In this document: piece by piece, positions 11,815 to 23,859 of the stretch
How positions within the stretch are numbered: the stretch's first letter is position 1
How the letters are laid out: the number at the start of each line of letters is the position of its first letter
From: Gloeophyllum trabeum ATCC 11539
Lineage: Eukaryota; Basidiomycota; Agaricomycetes; Gloeophyllales; Gloeophyllaceae
Length of the DNA stretch: 64,000 nucleotides
Assembly: GCF_000344685.1 (NCBI RefSeq)
Contig: NW_006920410.1
Location: 3,087,922-3,151,921 of the forward strand
Direction: 5' to 3'
Translations under genes and position numbers: made by a program
The notes under the pieces: generated by a model
Told to the model about the DNA's origin: nothing
The model's database searches: none
Seen by the model: the letters and a program-made list of their open reading frames with translations, nothing else

Positions 11815-11883
11815 TCACTTCTGTTTCTTAGATGACTTCGGCGGACGGCCCCAGGACATATTGTCCTCATCGAGCATCTCGGC
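11815..11883 (-). pseudogene. C-terminal exon remnant, copy 2 (AEML(D/E)EDN family)
   Basis: Reads AEMLDEDNMSWGRPPKSSKK plus QK and a TGA stop on the minus strand, directly behind a potential acceptor (CATCTAG). It shares the AEML-x-EDN-x-x-WG-x-P pattern with copy 1, 2.7 kb away on the same strand. The sequence upstream on that strand (11,888-12,050) is open and reads DPVSMQPPSYSQISLVPSQ, perhaps a further exon, but the phases do not join cleanly. The function is unknown. Confidence 0.35.
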
Positions 11884-14598
11884 CTAGATGACTCGAAGGT
11901 GAGCAATCACAATAGGTCCGGAGCGGTAGCCATGGACATACGTATCCGCCACTCGGAGCCGTAGCTTGTGAGGGTACGAGTGATATCTGGGAGTACGATG
12001 GTGGCTGCATCGAGACTGGGTCAGTTGAGAGCTCAGCTATTGCATCGTGCTTGAACACACCAGCGAGATCGTGTACTCCGGAGAGGAGTCTGACACGGGA
12101 GACACAGGAGATTGTTTACTTAAGCTCTTCGAAGGCTAGTTCGCGGTCAGACGATGCCATTCGTAACGCTCTGCAAGGGGGGAGACGTACCTTTGACTTC
12201 AGTGATATGCTGGACAAGTTCAAGGATGGCATGATCAGCTCGCAAGCACGACGTTATCTGATAAGGGAGAAGCAGCTGGGAGGGTTGCGATGGATTCTGA
12301 GGAAGGAGCATCGAGGAGCCGACTTTATAGTCCGAGCGAGCAAGCGTGGTCGGCTTTTCGGGAGTCACAAAAGCCACGCAATGGAAGCAGTGTCTAAAGG
12401 GCCCACTAGTGGCATTAGAAGGTCAGCAGACCTGGGCGCCCTGACAGACAAGCCAGCAATTCGTGATGCATCCGGATCTTCTCCGTTTCAGTCCAGTAAC
12501 ATCAACGAGATTTGTACAGCGAAGCAACAGACCGGGACATGCTAGTGCATCTGCGCCGCAATGAGACAAATGCAGGACATGGGATGGACAAATTCTTCAA
12601 GCTAAATCTTTGACGTAGCCACAACCAACAGGTAACCGTGTCAGTCGAAGCCGGGATGTCTGCAGAGAACCGCTAGGAAGCCGTGTCCGAACCTGCTAGC
12701 TCAACGAAGGCCAAGCTTGCTCTGAGTAGTGACGCTGATGCCTGGCTGAGTAACGAACCCGCCGATGTGGACTGCACCTCCAAGAGATGCAGAATATGTG
12801 AACAAGAGATTTCCGGCAGAGCGGACTGGCACCGGCACCCGCCACAGACACTGAGACAGCTGCCTTATTCAGCGTTATCCTCTCTCATCCCGCACTTGCA
12901 GTTGTCAACGTCTCTCTATCGAACTCTACTTCTTCTGACACGGAACGACACTAGGTCACGTTCTGCTGATAATACCATCGCCATAGCTGAACATGACCTG
13001 TCCATTCTACACGCTCACTTCGGCGGCCACCCTAGACACTCGACTCTTTCCGAGAATAAGTATATTGGATTCCATCCGTGCTTTTCAAATGCACATCCTT
13101 GCACATCCCGCTTCGTACGATTCACTTGAATCTAACTGCGGCTGGGCAGAGGTTAGTCAGAGATTCAGAGTGGCATTAATGATGCATGCTAGATATAACG
13201 GACCGTTTAATCCGTGCCTTGAATGGGTACGTACTATTCACTCTGATTATAGCTCGCGTCTTTAACATCAGACATCCTGCCAGGGCATTAAATGGCCCCC
13301 GTCATGTGATGTATTCTTTTTGTACAGACTGCACCCGGACTTAGTAACATTTGCTCTTGCACAAGGCATCGGACTCCTGATGCTTACTACCGGTGGGGGC
13401 CAGCGTTATCAGCAAGCCTCCGTCTACTGTCCCAGTCAATTCTCCGTGCACGTACCACTCCCTTGTAACACGCCAGAAGTGCACAATATACCTCGGAGTA
13501 TCTTCCAGTGCTCTGGACAATGTCGTAAGATACTTGCTCTTTCTATGATCGGGGACTTACGAACAAGGTGCGAAGCGTCCTACATTCGCCACGACGTGGG
13601 ACTGCAGAGCGGATGTCTATCTTGGTGCCAGTGCGTGTTGAAATTTGCACTTTGACTTCTACTTCGTATGGTCGCACGTCTCGAACGGCGCGGATCGCTT
13701 AAGGCACAAGCCTATGCATATTGCATCATATGGCCGCCGTTGCGTTCCAAATCGCGATGGGGACGTGGATACCAGCCGGTATGCAGATATTGGTCACGAC
13801 TCTCTATTAGAAGAAAAGCCTGCACAGTCGAGCCACTGCTACAGATAGTGATTTCTGTGATGCGGTCGTTCCCCGTGGCCAGGTCCGAGAACACTATGGC
13901 GGGACATCTCAACTCGAGACCTTGGGTCTTGAAGACTTAATGACGCTGAACTTTGCCTGCGAGGCAATTCTGTTTAAGCATTGCCAGCTGGCTGGCTAGT
14001 CTAGAGCAGGGGTAAATCTCGACATTTTGCCCGCCGTGCCCCCTCACTCCACAGTCGTTGGCGCCGATAAGCTCCCGAACCATGCGTACAACGTCTAAGA
14101 CCGCACCGAGACCGTTCGCGACACGGCAAGATCAGTTAATATCTATGTTATTTTCCGCTCACTTTCCCAAGTTGTGACCATCCAATTTATGAGACTCCTA
14201 CCTCAGCGACATCCCGCGAGGGAGTTGATGATGGCTGAACAGTTTGGGCGCTTCCACGTCCGATTAGATATTTCCAAGACACGATCACTTACAGATTCTC
14301 TCCGGGAATCCGTGTGCGGATTGTGCTATCGAAAGCATAGAAATGACAATATCAGGACTTCGGGGAAAATGACTATCACGAAAATCCACAAGAACTCCCA
14401 CCCCCTCTTCAAGATACAAAAGAGAAATGATAATACATACGCGCAGCACAGGCGGAAAGTTTACATGTACAAGCAAACAACAAATGGTGATACATCCAGC
14501 GTAAAGACGCCATCATTCCCCCATATACAGCATCGTTCGTAGACCTGTCTTCCGAACTGTCACGTATTCCAGTCTTCATCGACCTCGATTTCATATAG

Positions 14599-16442
14599 TC
14601 ATTCATCATCGAAGTCCATGATCTGGCTTGGATAATCGTCAGGAACCTTCCATAGCCAATAAGGTCCTGGCAGCTTTGTGAGTATCGCTGCAGTCTCTAC
14701 ACTGACAAATAGACGACGTTACCTGCTGGATCGCCTGTATGCAAAATAAGCCTGAGCATTGTATGTAAGTACAGCCCAGTCTGGTCACTTACCTTCCTCG
14801 TGATACGCTCCAGTCCAGTTTCCTACCACGCCTGCGGCGCTACAGACTTGACCAATTTGCACACCTTCCGCGCTAAGGTCGAGTGAATAACAGGGTTGGT
14901 ACCACTTGATTCGTCCTGCTTACCTCCACTGTGTGTTGGAATCATAGATAGACACCTTGATGTCAGTCTGGTCAGTGCCCTCATTCAGACCGGCGATAAA
15001 TAGGAAGGGAAAGCTCCCCGGCAACGTACACTTACCCATCTCCATCTAATTCCCCCAGCTTCCATTCGGACGCAACCTTTCACGTTGGACTCGTTGCCGT
15101 TGGACCCTCGGGATATACCGACAAAATGGATTGGTGGCGGGTCATCAGGGCGTAGGGCGCGACAACCTCTTGGATGGCCAACGAAGCTGAACTCTAGGTC
15201 CGCATCATGGTCCGGGTCGTCACTGGGTTCAATCAAATCAAACTCGGTTTCGACCAGACGGGTTGCTTCCTGGAAATTGGGATCCGTGAAGAATACAGGA
15301 TCCCGAGCAGTTTGCCCCAGCATCCGTCTCCTGCCTCCAAACTATATTATTGGTTAGAGAAGATCGGAACCTAGCCAAAGGACTGGCAGACTGACATTGA
15401 ATGCTAAAAGTATAATATATTAACAACAGAAGCAACCAATTATATATGAACTACTCACAGAATAAATCCCTATTACAACGCCAAGGCGGCCGGCGGTAAG
15501 AGTCGCTTCGTGAACGTACTGCTGTGTGTAGACCCACCTGTAATCCATGAAGCAGACGAATCTCCTCCAGTGGCCGGCAACACCTGCCCAATCTCTTGTG
15601 CCCCTCTTGTCTTGCGTCCCAGGGGCCGAATATGCTCTTAATGCATCCAGCCCCAGGGTGCAGACGGGAGGCCTCGTGCCCGGCCACATACGCTGAAATT
15701 CCCGTAGATTCATAAGAACGACGTTGATGTTGTATTCAGTGTGTTTCCAGTTGATCGTGTCAGCATCTTCGAATGGGCCGTATCTCGTACGCGCCGTGTA
15801 ATTCCGGAGGTCGTAGACGAAGCAGCGACTGATAGTCCGGAGGGGTTCGAGTTCACTTGCCACCGTGCTGTCGTCCGAGACCTGCTTGTCCGTACCGTAT
15901 CGTGCCGAGTCGGTGCAATAGTGGAAGAAATCCCGGTTTGATAGGGATAAAAGCGCAAGAAGGCGATGCATTTCAGTGATGTCAGGCGCGTCACTAGGGA
16001 ACCTGACGTTGCGCAGGACCCGCGCTAGCCACCTCATGTTACGGGATTCTTCATCCTCGGCATAAGGAAGCGCTTCCTCGAGGACCGTAAGAAATGTTGC
16101 GATGGATCGGCTGAGGGCCTCAGGTTTCGCGGGACCGCTTTCGTCGAGGTGCACGGATTCTGCTCCGATGCGTCTCTGGAGCTGGTCCTTCCAGTCGTAC
16201 TTACTACATCGATTATTGCCTTGTCCCTGCTTCAGAGACAGCACTCTGCGCGGGTCGTCGAACTGCGCGAGGAAGAGCTGCCTCCAAAGATATTGGTCAG
16301 GGGATCTGTAGATGAGATCCCGGGCACTTCGGCAGGTCTTGGAGAAGACAGCGACATCTCTCGGATGGCAGAAGGCAAGTGTATGCTCAGTAACTTCGGA
16401 TGGTACGGCCAAGACTGACCGAGTCGAGTGCAGAGTCGCCAT
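14599..16442 (-). CDS. F-box domain protein (Agaricomycete-type)
   Basis: Predicted substrate adaptor of an SCF ubiquitin ligase. The start at 16442 gives MATLHSTRSVLAVPSEVTEH. The F-box-like helix block follows (EHTLAFCHPRDVAVFSKTCR and DLIYRSPDQYLWRQLFLAQF, residues about 10-60). A long variable domain follows, with DWAGVAGHWRRFVCFMDYRW near the end of the first large exon. Later exons carry ARDPVFFTDPNFQEATRLVE, HPRGCRALRPDDPPPIHFVG and the family terminus GPYWLWKVPDDYPSQIMDFD before a TGA at 14599. Introns separate about 15480-15325, 15030-14950 and smaller ones in 14,660-14,900. Large lineage-specific families of this architecture are known in wood-decay and mushroom fungi; substrates are unknown. 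Confidence 0.75.
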
Positions 16443-16971
16443 GCTGCAGCGCGGACGTGTCCAGGAGCCGATAGCAGTCGGCCTTCCGACGCGTCCGGAC
16501 TCCGCCCACGCTGGATATGATGTGACATGCTGAGTGGATTTGTCACGCTTTGTGTCAAATCGCCACGTTTGGTTCCGTTCCGCCCTGCCAAGGGAGTTGA
16601 AGTTGAACGCCGTAAGGGCAACCGGTAGCTGTTTTCTATTGGTGTTCGGCACACACAGCAACGATGCATTTCTGGCCCAACATGATTGTTTTGATAATAC
16701 GACTCATATATACGCAGACACTTATCTGGCAATGATCTACAAACAACTATACCCTCCCCCCGTCTAGGTGATCGATAATAATCCAAGCCAATAATGTCAG
16801 AAAGGAAGTGAAAACAACTCGATCGAGCGCATTTATAGCCAAGGGTACCGTGCCTTTCAGCGGTCCTTAGCCCAGTCTACGCGTCCATAACTACATATTA
16901 TTACCTCGCCGTGATGCAGACATCGTGGAAAGAAAAGAGTATCGGCAATCCCACTAGCACGCAGTCACGAC
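16443..16971. other. Intergenic, F-box upstream / TauD downstream
   Basis: Holds the 5' region of the F-box gene and the 3' region of the dioxygenase gene (both minus). A TATA-like GTATATATGAG lies at about 16,700-16,715, some 260 bases upstream of the F-box start. Nothing else was recognised. Confidence 0.4.
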
Positions 16972-18113
16972 CTACGCCGCCGCCGAGTCAGCGTGAAACC
17001 GGACCCTGCGGAGCCATCTGTTTGGATCCCGAATCGCGGTTCGAGAGTGAAGGAAACGGCGGTTATCCAGTAACAAGAGGGTGTCCTCTTTGAAGTGCTC
17101 CGCAGGGACGGCGAATCCGGTGTCCTCCTTCCCCAAGAGGCTCTCGAGAACCCGAATAGCCCTCACTGCCTCTTTGTCGTTCTCGTCTGCAGTGGTGACG
17201 CCCTTCCTGTACCGGATGAGCGCCGGTCCGTTCGCTGGGCGTTCCAGCAGCGGTTTACGCAAAGTGTGAACGCCCTTGAAGAACTCGGGAGGAACCTTGA
17301 TGTTAAATTCCTTGGTCGCCAAGATCTCGGTGACGTCAGGCGGGAGAGCGGCGACGATGTCGGCTACGGGCAAAAGACGGAAGACGCCTCCGCCCTGCTT
17401 GTCGGGATGGATGATGTGAAAACCAAAGAACCGCGTCGGCTTTTCCTCGAAAGATCCGTCAATATGCCAAGAGAATTCGTCGAGTGTGTGGGAAATTGCA
17501 ACGGCTTTTTGTCCTGTCCCTTTGGATATCACGCCCTCTGGCTTGTTTTTGATGTCCCATAAGGCGCCTACGACGAATAATAAGACAAGGTCGAGTAAGA
17601 GAGCTGAAGCTGACATACCCTCGGTTGCAGAATGGGTGTCGGCCTTGCCGAGCGCCTCGACAATTTCAAGCAACAGCGCCGACTTGTCCTCGATGGTCCC
17701 TCCGAATTCGCATTGGATTTTAGCAACTCCATGCTTGTATAATGCTTCACGGTATAACGAAACCTGGGCTAAGCCCTCGTCCTTGGACCAGGCTCTAAAT
17801 GTCGTGCCAGGCGGAAACGAGAAAGTCTTCTCGGGTTTCTTTCAGTAAATAGTCAGCGACACCTCTGGGAGCCCTGCATATTGGTCGAATATACCTGCTG
17901 CATCCTGCGCGGTATGTCCACGGTAGACGCTGAGCGCGACAGGGGACTGAGGGGACGAACGTCCTCAGACCGCCGATTGAAGTCAAGGGGCATGCCCTGG
18001 CGACCGTAATAGCGAACCTGAGCAATGCTGCGTGGCAGGAGAGGACGAGATGGGGGGATAAAGCAAGCGTTGCGTAGGGCGGAGCTCGATGGACGTAGTT
18101 GCTTGAACGTCAT
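16972..18113 (-). CDS. TauD/TfdA-like Fe(II)/2-oxoglutarate dioxygenase
   Basis: Non-heme iron oxygenase of the clavaminate-synthase-like fold; the substrate cannot be inferred. The start at 18113 gives MTFKQLRPSSSALRNACFIP and an Arg/Ser-rich, acid-free first 40 residues that could be a mitochondrial presequence. An intron at about 17,895-17,838 joins RRMQQ to KPEKTFSFPPGTTFRAWSKD. Next come VSLYREALYKHGVAKIQCEF and LLLEIVEALGKADTHS. A further intron leads into DEFSWHIDGSFEEKPTRFFG, where H-I-D supplies the HxD iron ligands. The distal histidine is in LLLDNRRFLHSRTAI, and the 2OG-binding arginine is probably in DPNRWLRRVRFH near the C-terminus. A TATA box lies about 80 bases upstream. Confidence 0.8.
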
Positions 18114-18191
18114 TGTGGTGAGAAGGCGAGTGTGGTGCGAAGGCGAAGCTGACTACTGGACTGCACTGGTGAACAGAGGCTGGGTGTGCAG

Positions 18192-18201
18192 CCTTTTTAT
18201 A
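18192..18201 (-). promoter_or_regulatory. TATA box, dioxygenase gene
   Basis: The minus strand reads TATAAAAAGG about 80 bases before the ATG at 18113, a good match in sequence and spacing for a fungal core promoter. Confidence 0.55.
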
Positions 18202-20220
18202 CCAGTACCCAGCGTTATGAGGTGTATCCATCGGCCGGGCTCCACGCTCGAGGGACGCTCTGCAGTCCCCGAGCCATTGAATTGTGCGAGAGCATGGAGC
18301 AATCTCTGTGTATGGGAACACGAAATTGTCCTACATTCCAGAGGGCGGGTAATAGCACCGTCGGAGATATGAACTTCTCGGTTGACGCGCATTCCGACCC
18401 TTTGGAAGATGATAAGTAATCACTGCAGCGAATCAGCACCAAGACCTCCAGTTTTACAAATTGATGCAGCTTCACCTGGAATACCCGACAGACAGTGGGA
18501 GCAAACGTTTATGCAAGAATTGCGTTTGCTACGTCCCCGCCAAGCCTGAACATGGGAGCCCAGGTATAGCGAAAGGTGCCATAGAGTCCGGGGTCTTCTC
18601 AAACCTGCCTAAGGACTTCCTTCGGAGGCCACAGGAGTTTTGGGACAGACCAGTCTGCTCGATTCAGAGTGCCTCAGTCAAGTCAGCCTTACTGGCGTCT
18701 CAAAGGTCTATGCCACTGCAACACGGCTCAAAACCAAACACCAACCTCATCCAGTTGGTAATGAACGTTCCTCAACCATTGCAGGGAGGTCTAAGTGACG
18801 CTAGATAATGGGCGCGCATTTTCGGAGCGTAGCAGAACGTAATGCGATACGCCGGAGGACTTTCCCATGTTCCGATAAGAGTAGTCCTAACCAACATCGT
18901 AAGCCCAATATGGAGGCAGAACTGACAGATTTAGAAGAAATGACCATCTTGGGCGAGATCACCCTTCCAGTGGTAAACTGGCAATATCTAATACACACTG
19001 ACTGAATTCAGACCGTGGATGGCCGTGAGTATCTGATGAACCATGCTCATCTTGGTATATCGGATACTCGCCTGCGCCTGAAATGGAATTACATTCGTAC
19101 CGCCAATTAGATGGAGCCTACCTCCTTGCACAAGGGGCCCTAGTTGAGCTCCGAGTCTCCTAATTCATTTTTGCCTGTAACGACCTTGCCACCTTGGACT
19201 CACTGACATGGGGAGTTTCGCATATGATTCTGTCCTTGACAGCATCACAGATTAGATGAACGTGGCGCATATGCTGCTCGGCGGGGGAAAATCCCATGCG
19301 GGAAAGCCCGACGGTATCGAGGCCAAAGTGAGCCTGAACTTTGGACCCGAAAATTATATCAGTAGAGTCTCTGAGAGCCATTGGACAAGGTCGCTTAACG
19401 CTTATCAACATAAGACGGCAGCCATTGCGCAAGCGGGTTTGGTGGTTGCATTGTTCTGCGATTGCACGAGTTCAGAGCCTGAGTCTTCTTCGCCCTGCGA
19501 CAGATGGAGTAAGCGAAAACTTCTCACATAAGTGCCTTGCGTGTTCCGTAAGTCAGGGATCTAGACATTCGAGTCGTTTCAACAGTACAGTCATCACCCA
19601 TCATGTAGAAGTAGACCTGCCTCATAAGCTCGCATGACTGGGAATCGTCGAGGACGTTGATGTACGTCATGGACCGGGTATCGCTAGAATTGACGCTCAT
19701 GATATGGCAGTCTGAATTGCCAAGTTGTTGGACGATCATGTACACAAGCGCGCAGAGTCGGGTATCTTCTCCGAGTCAGAGACTTATCGGAACTAATTCG
19801 GAAGTCTTGGGCGCCGATGGCATGAGAGTTGGAACCAACCCGGTCAATTCCGGTGGCAAGTTGACCCACTTCCCTACATCACCGCGGTACCATAGATTGC
19901 GTATTCTCTTGAGTCTTGTCCGCGAAGTTCGCCGATCTGAGGCCAATAGGAATGTCTCCATATTGTCGTGATGGGTTTCAGAAGGACACGATATGCATCT
20001 CCCACGACGAGCCTTTGACATGATCTCGGGTAAAGGGCATGTGCACTCTTCTGAAAGGGTATTTTGCTGTAAAATCCAGTCCTTAGCAATCAACACCGAA
20101 TCTTACCGACGGCAGCCCAAATATCCCTTATTGTGCGCTCTGGGGTGCTTATGAGCGCACTCATATCTCGATAAGAGGTATCTCCAGAGTACTGAACCAT
20201 CCTTGAGTTCTAGACCCGTA
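18202..20220. other. Intergenic, 2.0 kb, no supported gene
   Basis: Lies between the divergently oriented dioxygenase and MFS genes. A minus-strand frame near 19,600-19,745 reads GNSDCHIMSVNSSDTRSMTY, and another near 19,880-20,090 is open. I could not join them into a gene or recognise a family. No repeats were noticed. Confidence 0.4.
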
Positions 20221-22320
20221 ATGACTGTCAGACCGCCATCAGACCCAAGGAGTGGTAAATCACCAGCAGTCCACGGCGTGTCTGAGCCGTCAAGGTCATC
20301 CGAGGGCAAGGAACGCGTCAACGAGAGGCTTGCAGACGACAGAGGTCACGGTGTCGACATACACAATCCCTACAACTGGCCCTTGAGCAAGAGCGCTGCC
20401 AACGCAGTCATTGTCTGTTTCCTAGGGTTCCTCTCGTGAGTCACCATTTTCGCCACTACACATTTCCGAGCTAATTAGTCCCAGGTCCCTTGTATCCTCT
20501 GTCATAGTGCCCGCGCTCCCGAATGTGAAGCTGGAGTTCGGGGTCACCAACGACGAAGTCGGAACTCTGACAACTTCTCTATTCGTTGTGAGCTTGCATC
20601 AAACAGCGCCTTTACAGCGAAAAGCCGACATGAAGATATAGCTAGGCTTGGGTGTTGGCCCTTTCCTTTTCGCTCCACTGTCGGAGCTATACGGGAGGAT
20701 GTTCGTCTACCGCCTGACCATGACGGCTTTCACCGTGCTACAGGTTGGCTGTGCCCTATCCAACTCGTAAGACTTTCCTCTAGATGCATGAAATCCTCCC
20801 TCAGACTTAACCTGTCCGTGGAAGAATAGGGACACTCATCATCCTGAGGTTCCTGTCTGGCGTTTTCGGCTCCGCGCCGCCATCGCTAGGACAAGCGACC
20901 ATTTCTGACCTCTTTTCCCCGGGCGACCGAGCCCCTTGGTCTGCTTTATATTCCCTCGGACCGATGCTAGGGCCTTGCATTGGGCCCCTGATTGGTCAGT
21001 GCCATCTGCTACATTGTAATGCATCGCTGACGAATTATTACGACAGCCTCTTTCATAATCGCCGCCAAGTCCTGGCGGTGGGTCTTCTGGACCTCAGCTT
21101 GCATGTCAGTCTCGTCTCCCCTCGATTATTCTATCATCCAGACTTTTTATCTCAGTTCCGGCGGCGGCACAATATTCCTATTTGTCGTGTCCAAGGAGAC
21201 GTACATGCCCGTCATCATGCAAAAGGCACAGATGGAGCAAGAGCTGAAATCAACGCTAACCGGCGGGAGTAAGCGTGTATGGTCTTTCCCGCTCAAGCCC
21301 CACAGCGAGAAAAGCCCAGCGGCAAAGGGAATCTACAGCAAAGCCTTGTCCCGACCTCTTCGTCTTCTGACGACGAATCCGATCTGCTTAGTTCTGGGCA
21401 CCTTTTTAGCGGTATGTGACAATATTTGGACCGCATGAAAGCTAAGGAACACTGATATTTTTCTCCTGTCTCATGCAGTACGTGTATGGCATGCTATACC
21501 TTCTATTGACGTCTCTACCGCTCCTGTATCGAGATGGCCAAGGGCGTCTGTTTTCCTACCACCTATCCGTGGTAAGTCTGGATTTGTCAACGCTCTACCG
21601 GAAGATGTCGTTCCCAACGTCGGCTCAGACTAGGTCAGGTCTCTGTTACCTGGGCCTCGCGGTGGGTTTTGTTATAGCATCGTTCACCACGGCTTACGGC
21701 TCCAGGCGATTATACAACCACCTCGTAAAAGTCAACGGAGAGCAGCGGCCGGAGTACAGACTGCTGCCCATGACTGTACGCTGTTTTGGGCGGTATCCTT
21801 GGGTTCAGCGACTAACTAGTTGCCACGCATAGGTCGGAATGATAATCCTTCCGGTAGGACTACTGATGTACGGCTGGTCAGCCCAACAGCACGACGCGGT
21901 CATAGTCCCGCTCATCGGGAACGCTCTCGTCGCGATGGGTATATTCGTGACCTTCGTAAGTACATGCCATCTACCATGCCCTGGAGCGCTGACCGTTCGT
22001 TCCGCAGCAATCCATCCAGGTCTACCTCGTCGACGCGTTCTCGCCGTACTCGGCGTCGGCGATCGCGGCTGCCACACTCCTCCGGTGTTGCGCGGGGTGT
22101 GGACTGCCTTTGTTCGGAAAGCAAATGTTCAAAGGAATGGGGTGAGTCTGATATGACATTAACCGCTCCCAGTGCCACAATCCTCACATCATCAATATTT
22201 CGTAGGTACGGATGGGCGGCCACCGTGCTCGCACTCGCCACTGTACCGGCCATTCCGATACCGCTCATCCTGTACAAATATTCACGATCTCTCCGAGAGC
22301 GTTTCCCCTTCCATGGCTGA
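20221..22320 (+). CDS. MFS transporter, DHA1-like
   Basis: Twelve-helix major facilitator, probably a proton-driven efflux pump of the plasma membrane. The ATG at 20221 gives MTVRPPSDPRSGKSPAVHGV and a hydrophilic N-terminus leading to DIHNPYNWPLSKSAANAVIV, the usual DHA1 lead-in to helix 1. Exons then give VIVPALPNVKLEFGVTNDEV, LGVGPFLFAPLSELYGRMFV (motif A around ELYGR), LRFLSGVFGSAPPSLGQATI and LGPMLGPCIGPLIG (motif C-like). Next are SWRWVFWTSACM, FLFVVSKETYMPVIMQKAQM, a central loop and RPLRLLTTNPICLVLGTFLA. The C-terminal half has YVYGMLYLLLTSLPLLYRDG, IILPVGLLMYGWSA, QSIQVYLVDAFSPYSASAIA and FGKQMFKGMGYGWAATVLAL, ending RERFPFHG. At least seven short introns are present. The exon borders around 21,105-21,150 and 21,580 are uncertain. 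The substrate is unknown. Confidence 0.85.
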
Positions 22321-22599
22321 TATATTATTGTCCGCTCACCCATGGCCACGGGAAAGACAATCCGCATTCAGGTCAAATTAGAGCACCTTGTGTTGCATAT
22401 CGAATACAACTGTAATCTGCATTGTTAGCCGGCAGCTCAGATTGCCGATCTTGCACCTTCGGAATTCGCGCAGTAGCCACACAGCAACACAAACTCAATT
22501 ACAGTGAAGATACACGAGCATCAAAGAAGCGGCATAGACACCGGATATAAGATAAATAGAACCAATAGCACCCTCCGACCACATCGGCCCTCACAGGCC

Positions 22600-23859
22600 T
22601 CACATGCGCTTCTTCTCACCATCAACAACCTTCGTCTCCGCCGCTGCCTTGGGAAGACCGTCCTGCTTGCCCTCCCCTTTCTTCTCGAGCACCTCGACCC
22701 ACTTCCTCGGGAACCACCCTTCTTTGCCTTCCCTCGTCCGGCCCTTCCACCACTCGCATCCAGGGACTTCCACACGCGGATCGACTTCCTGCCCGCTAGC
22801 AGGATCCAGCTTGCCCATGATAGCAACAATCTCATTCGGCTTTAGTGCCAATTCCGATGGGGTCGAGGGGGTAAACGGGTATAGTGCCCGGGCGAACGTC
22901 AGATCGGCGGGGGTGAGAGGAGGTAGAGCGGAGTGCGGTAGGACGGCCTGCTGCTCCACGCGGGATGAGAGGAGCTGGATGAGCTTATGCATCGCGTAGG
23001 GCACACCGATCACGGCTGCTAAGAAGACGATAATCGGCTTCTTACTCGGGGCTGGCTGGGGCGGGCTCGCTGCGCCCTGCACTGGGCGCCCGTTGATAAA
23101 CTCCCTGAACTCATGCCGGAACTCAGGGTTGCCCCTTTGCCCCGTAAGCACGCCCTTGAGCCAGCGTATCAGCCCGAAGAGGCCGAGAACACTCCCCAGC
23201 GCGTTCCGGAGCACGGCGAACTGCTCGACGACGCCGACCATCGCGAAGAAGCTCGAGTGTGTCGCCATGAACGTGGACTCGAGCATTTGGGCGAGGCCGG
23301 AGAACGTTTGGACAATGGAGTGGAGGAGCGCAAAGGTGTGTTGCGTGGTTGTAGATAGAGTTTGCGAGAGTGAAGGCCCGCCGGCGGGGTTATTGGGATC
23401 GTAAGGGTTCATAGGACCGTAGGGCATCCCTCCGAGTCCCCCGTAGCCTGGCATTCCTCCATACACGCTGCTCATCCCATACGAGCCATACCCTGAGCCA
23501 TATCCCATACCCCCATACATACCCGTTGACCCATATGGCGAATATGAAGAGCCGAATCGAGAATAAGGTGATGAATAGCCACCATAAGGCGAAGTGTATG
23601 CGCTCTGAGTCGCCAAAGGGTTGGGTTGAGTAGCAGTCGCCGCAGAAGTGAGCGCTGCGGGGCGCGCAGGCACAGATGGGGTTGCAGATGAAGAGGAAAG
23701 AGACGATGAAGCGCCTGCCGCGGTCGCAGAGGTCGATGTCGAGGCTGCTGCCGCTGCCGGAGTCGTTGACGCCATGGGTTGGGAGGTTGTCGTCGCTGAC
23801 GGGAGCGTCGCGGGAGCCGCGCTACCCGCGCGTTCCCATGGCTTTGGAGGAGACGGCAT
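22600..23859 (-). CDS. PEX13: Peroxin 13 (PEX13), SH3-containing peroxisomal docking protein
   Basis: Peroxisomal membrane component of the import docking complex with PEX14; its SH3 domain and N-terminus interact with PEX14 and PEX5. It is a single exon of 419 residues starting MPSPPKPWERAG, with the conserved PPKPWE opening. Residues about 20-75 are Ala/Ser/Thr-rich. A Tyr/Gly-rich low-complexity block (about 85-150, YGGMGYGSGYGSYG-like) is typical of PEX13. The membrane region includes LLHSIVQTFSGLAQMLESTF, LGLFGLIRWLKGVL and KPIIVFLAAVIGVPYAMHKL. The C-terminal SH3 domain is seen as ARALYPFTPSTPSELALKPN, EWWKGRTREGKEGWFPRKWV and EVL. Length and order match fungal PEX13. Confidence 0.95.
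   Translation of the reverse strand: MPSPPKPWERAGSAAPATLPSATTTSQPMASTTPAAAAASTSTSATAAGASSSLSSSSATPSVPARPAALTSAATATQPNPLATQSAYTSPYGGYSSPYSRFGSSYSPYGSTGMYGGMGYGSGYGSYGMSSVYGGMPGYGGLGGMPYGPMNPYDPNNPAGGPSLSQTLSTTTQHTFALLHSIVQTFSGLAQMLESTFMATHSSFFAMVGVVEQFAVLRNALGSVLGLFGLIRWLKGVLTGQRGNPEFRHEFREFINGRPVQGAASPPQPAPSKKPIIVFLAAVIGVPYAMHKLIQLLSSRVEQQAVLPHSALPPLTPADLTFARALYPFTPSTPSELALKPNEIVAIMGKLDPASGQEVDPRVEVPGCEWWKGRTREGKEGWFPRKWVEVLEKKGEGKQDGLPKAAAETKVVDGEKKRM

Larger units (their letters stand above)
8169..14598. other. Gene-poor island, 6.4 kb
   Basis: No complete conserved gene was recognised in this stretch. Several plus-strand segments at 8288-8660 could be exons of a small unknown gene: one frame reads VQVSPHAPNGVTRTPITAHL and then a proline-rich stretch. 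An open frame at about 12,105-12,543 contains RRTFDFSDMLDKFKDGMISS and LIREKQLGGLRWILRKE, which look protein-like, but it has no good start codon. Two related short C-terminal exons (annotated separately) lie at 9047-9127 and 11815-11883. No terminal repeats, reverse transcriptase or transposase motifs were seen. The stretch has stop codons in all frames every 100-250 bases and short palindromes (for example around 11,025 and 11,799). It is best read as accessory or decaying sequence. Confidence 0.5.

Noticed and set aside
12051..12545. 164-codon plus-strand frame as a complete gene
   Set aside because: It opens with TTG, not ATG, and no family was recognised. The RRTFDFSDMLDKFKDGMISS part looks protein-like but is reported only as part of the island.
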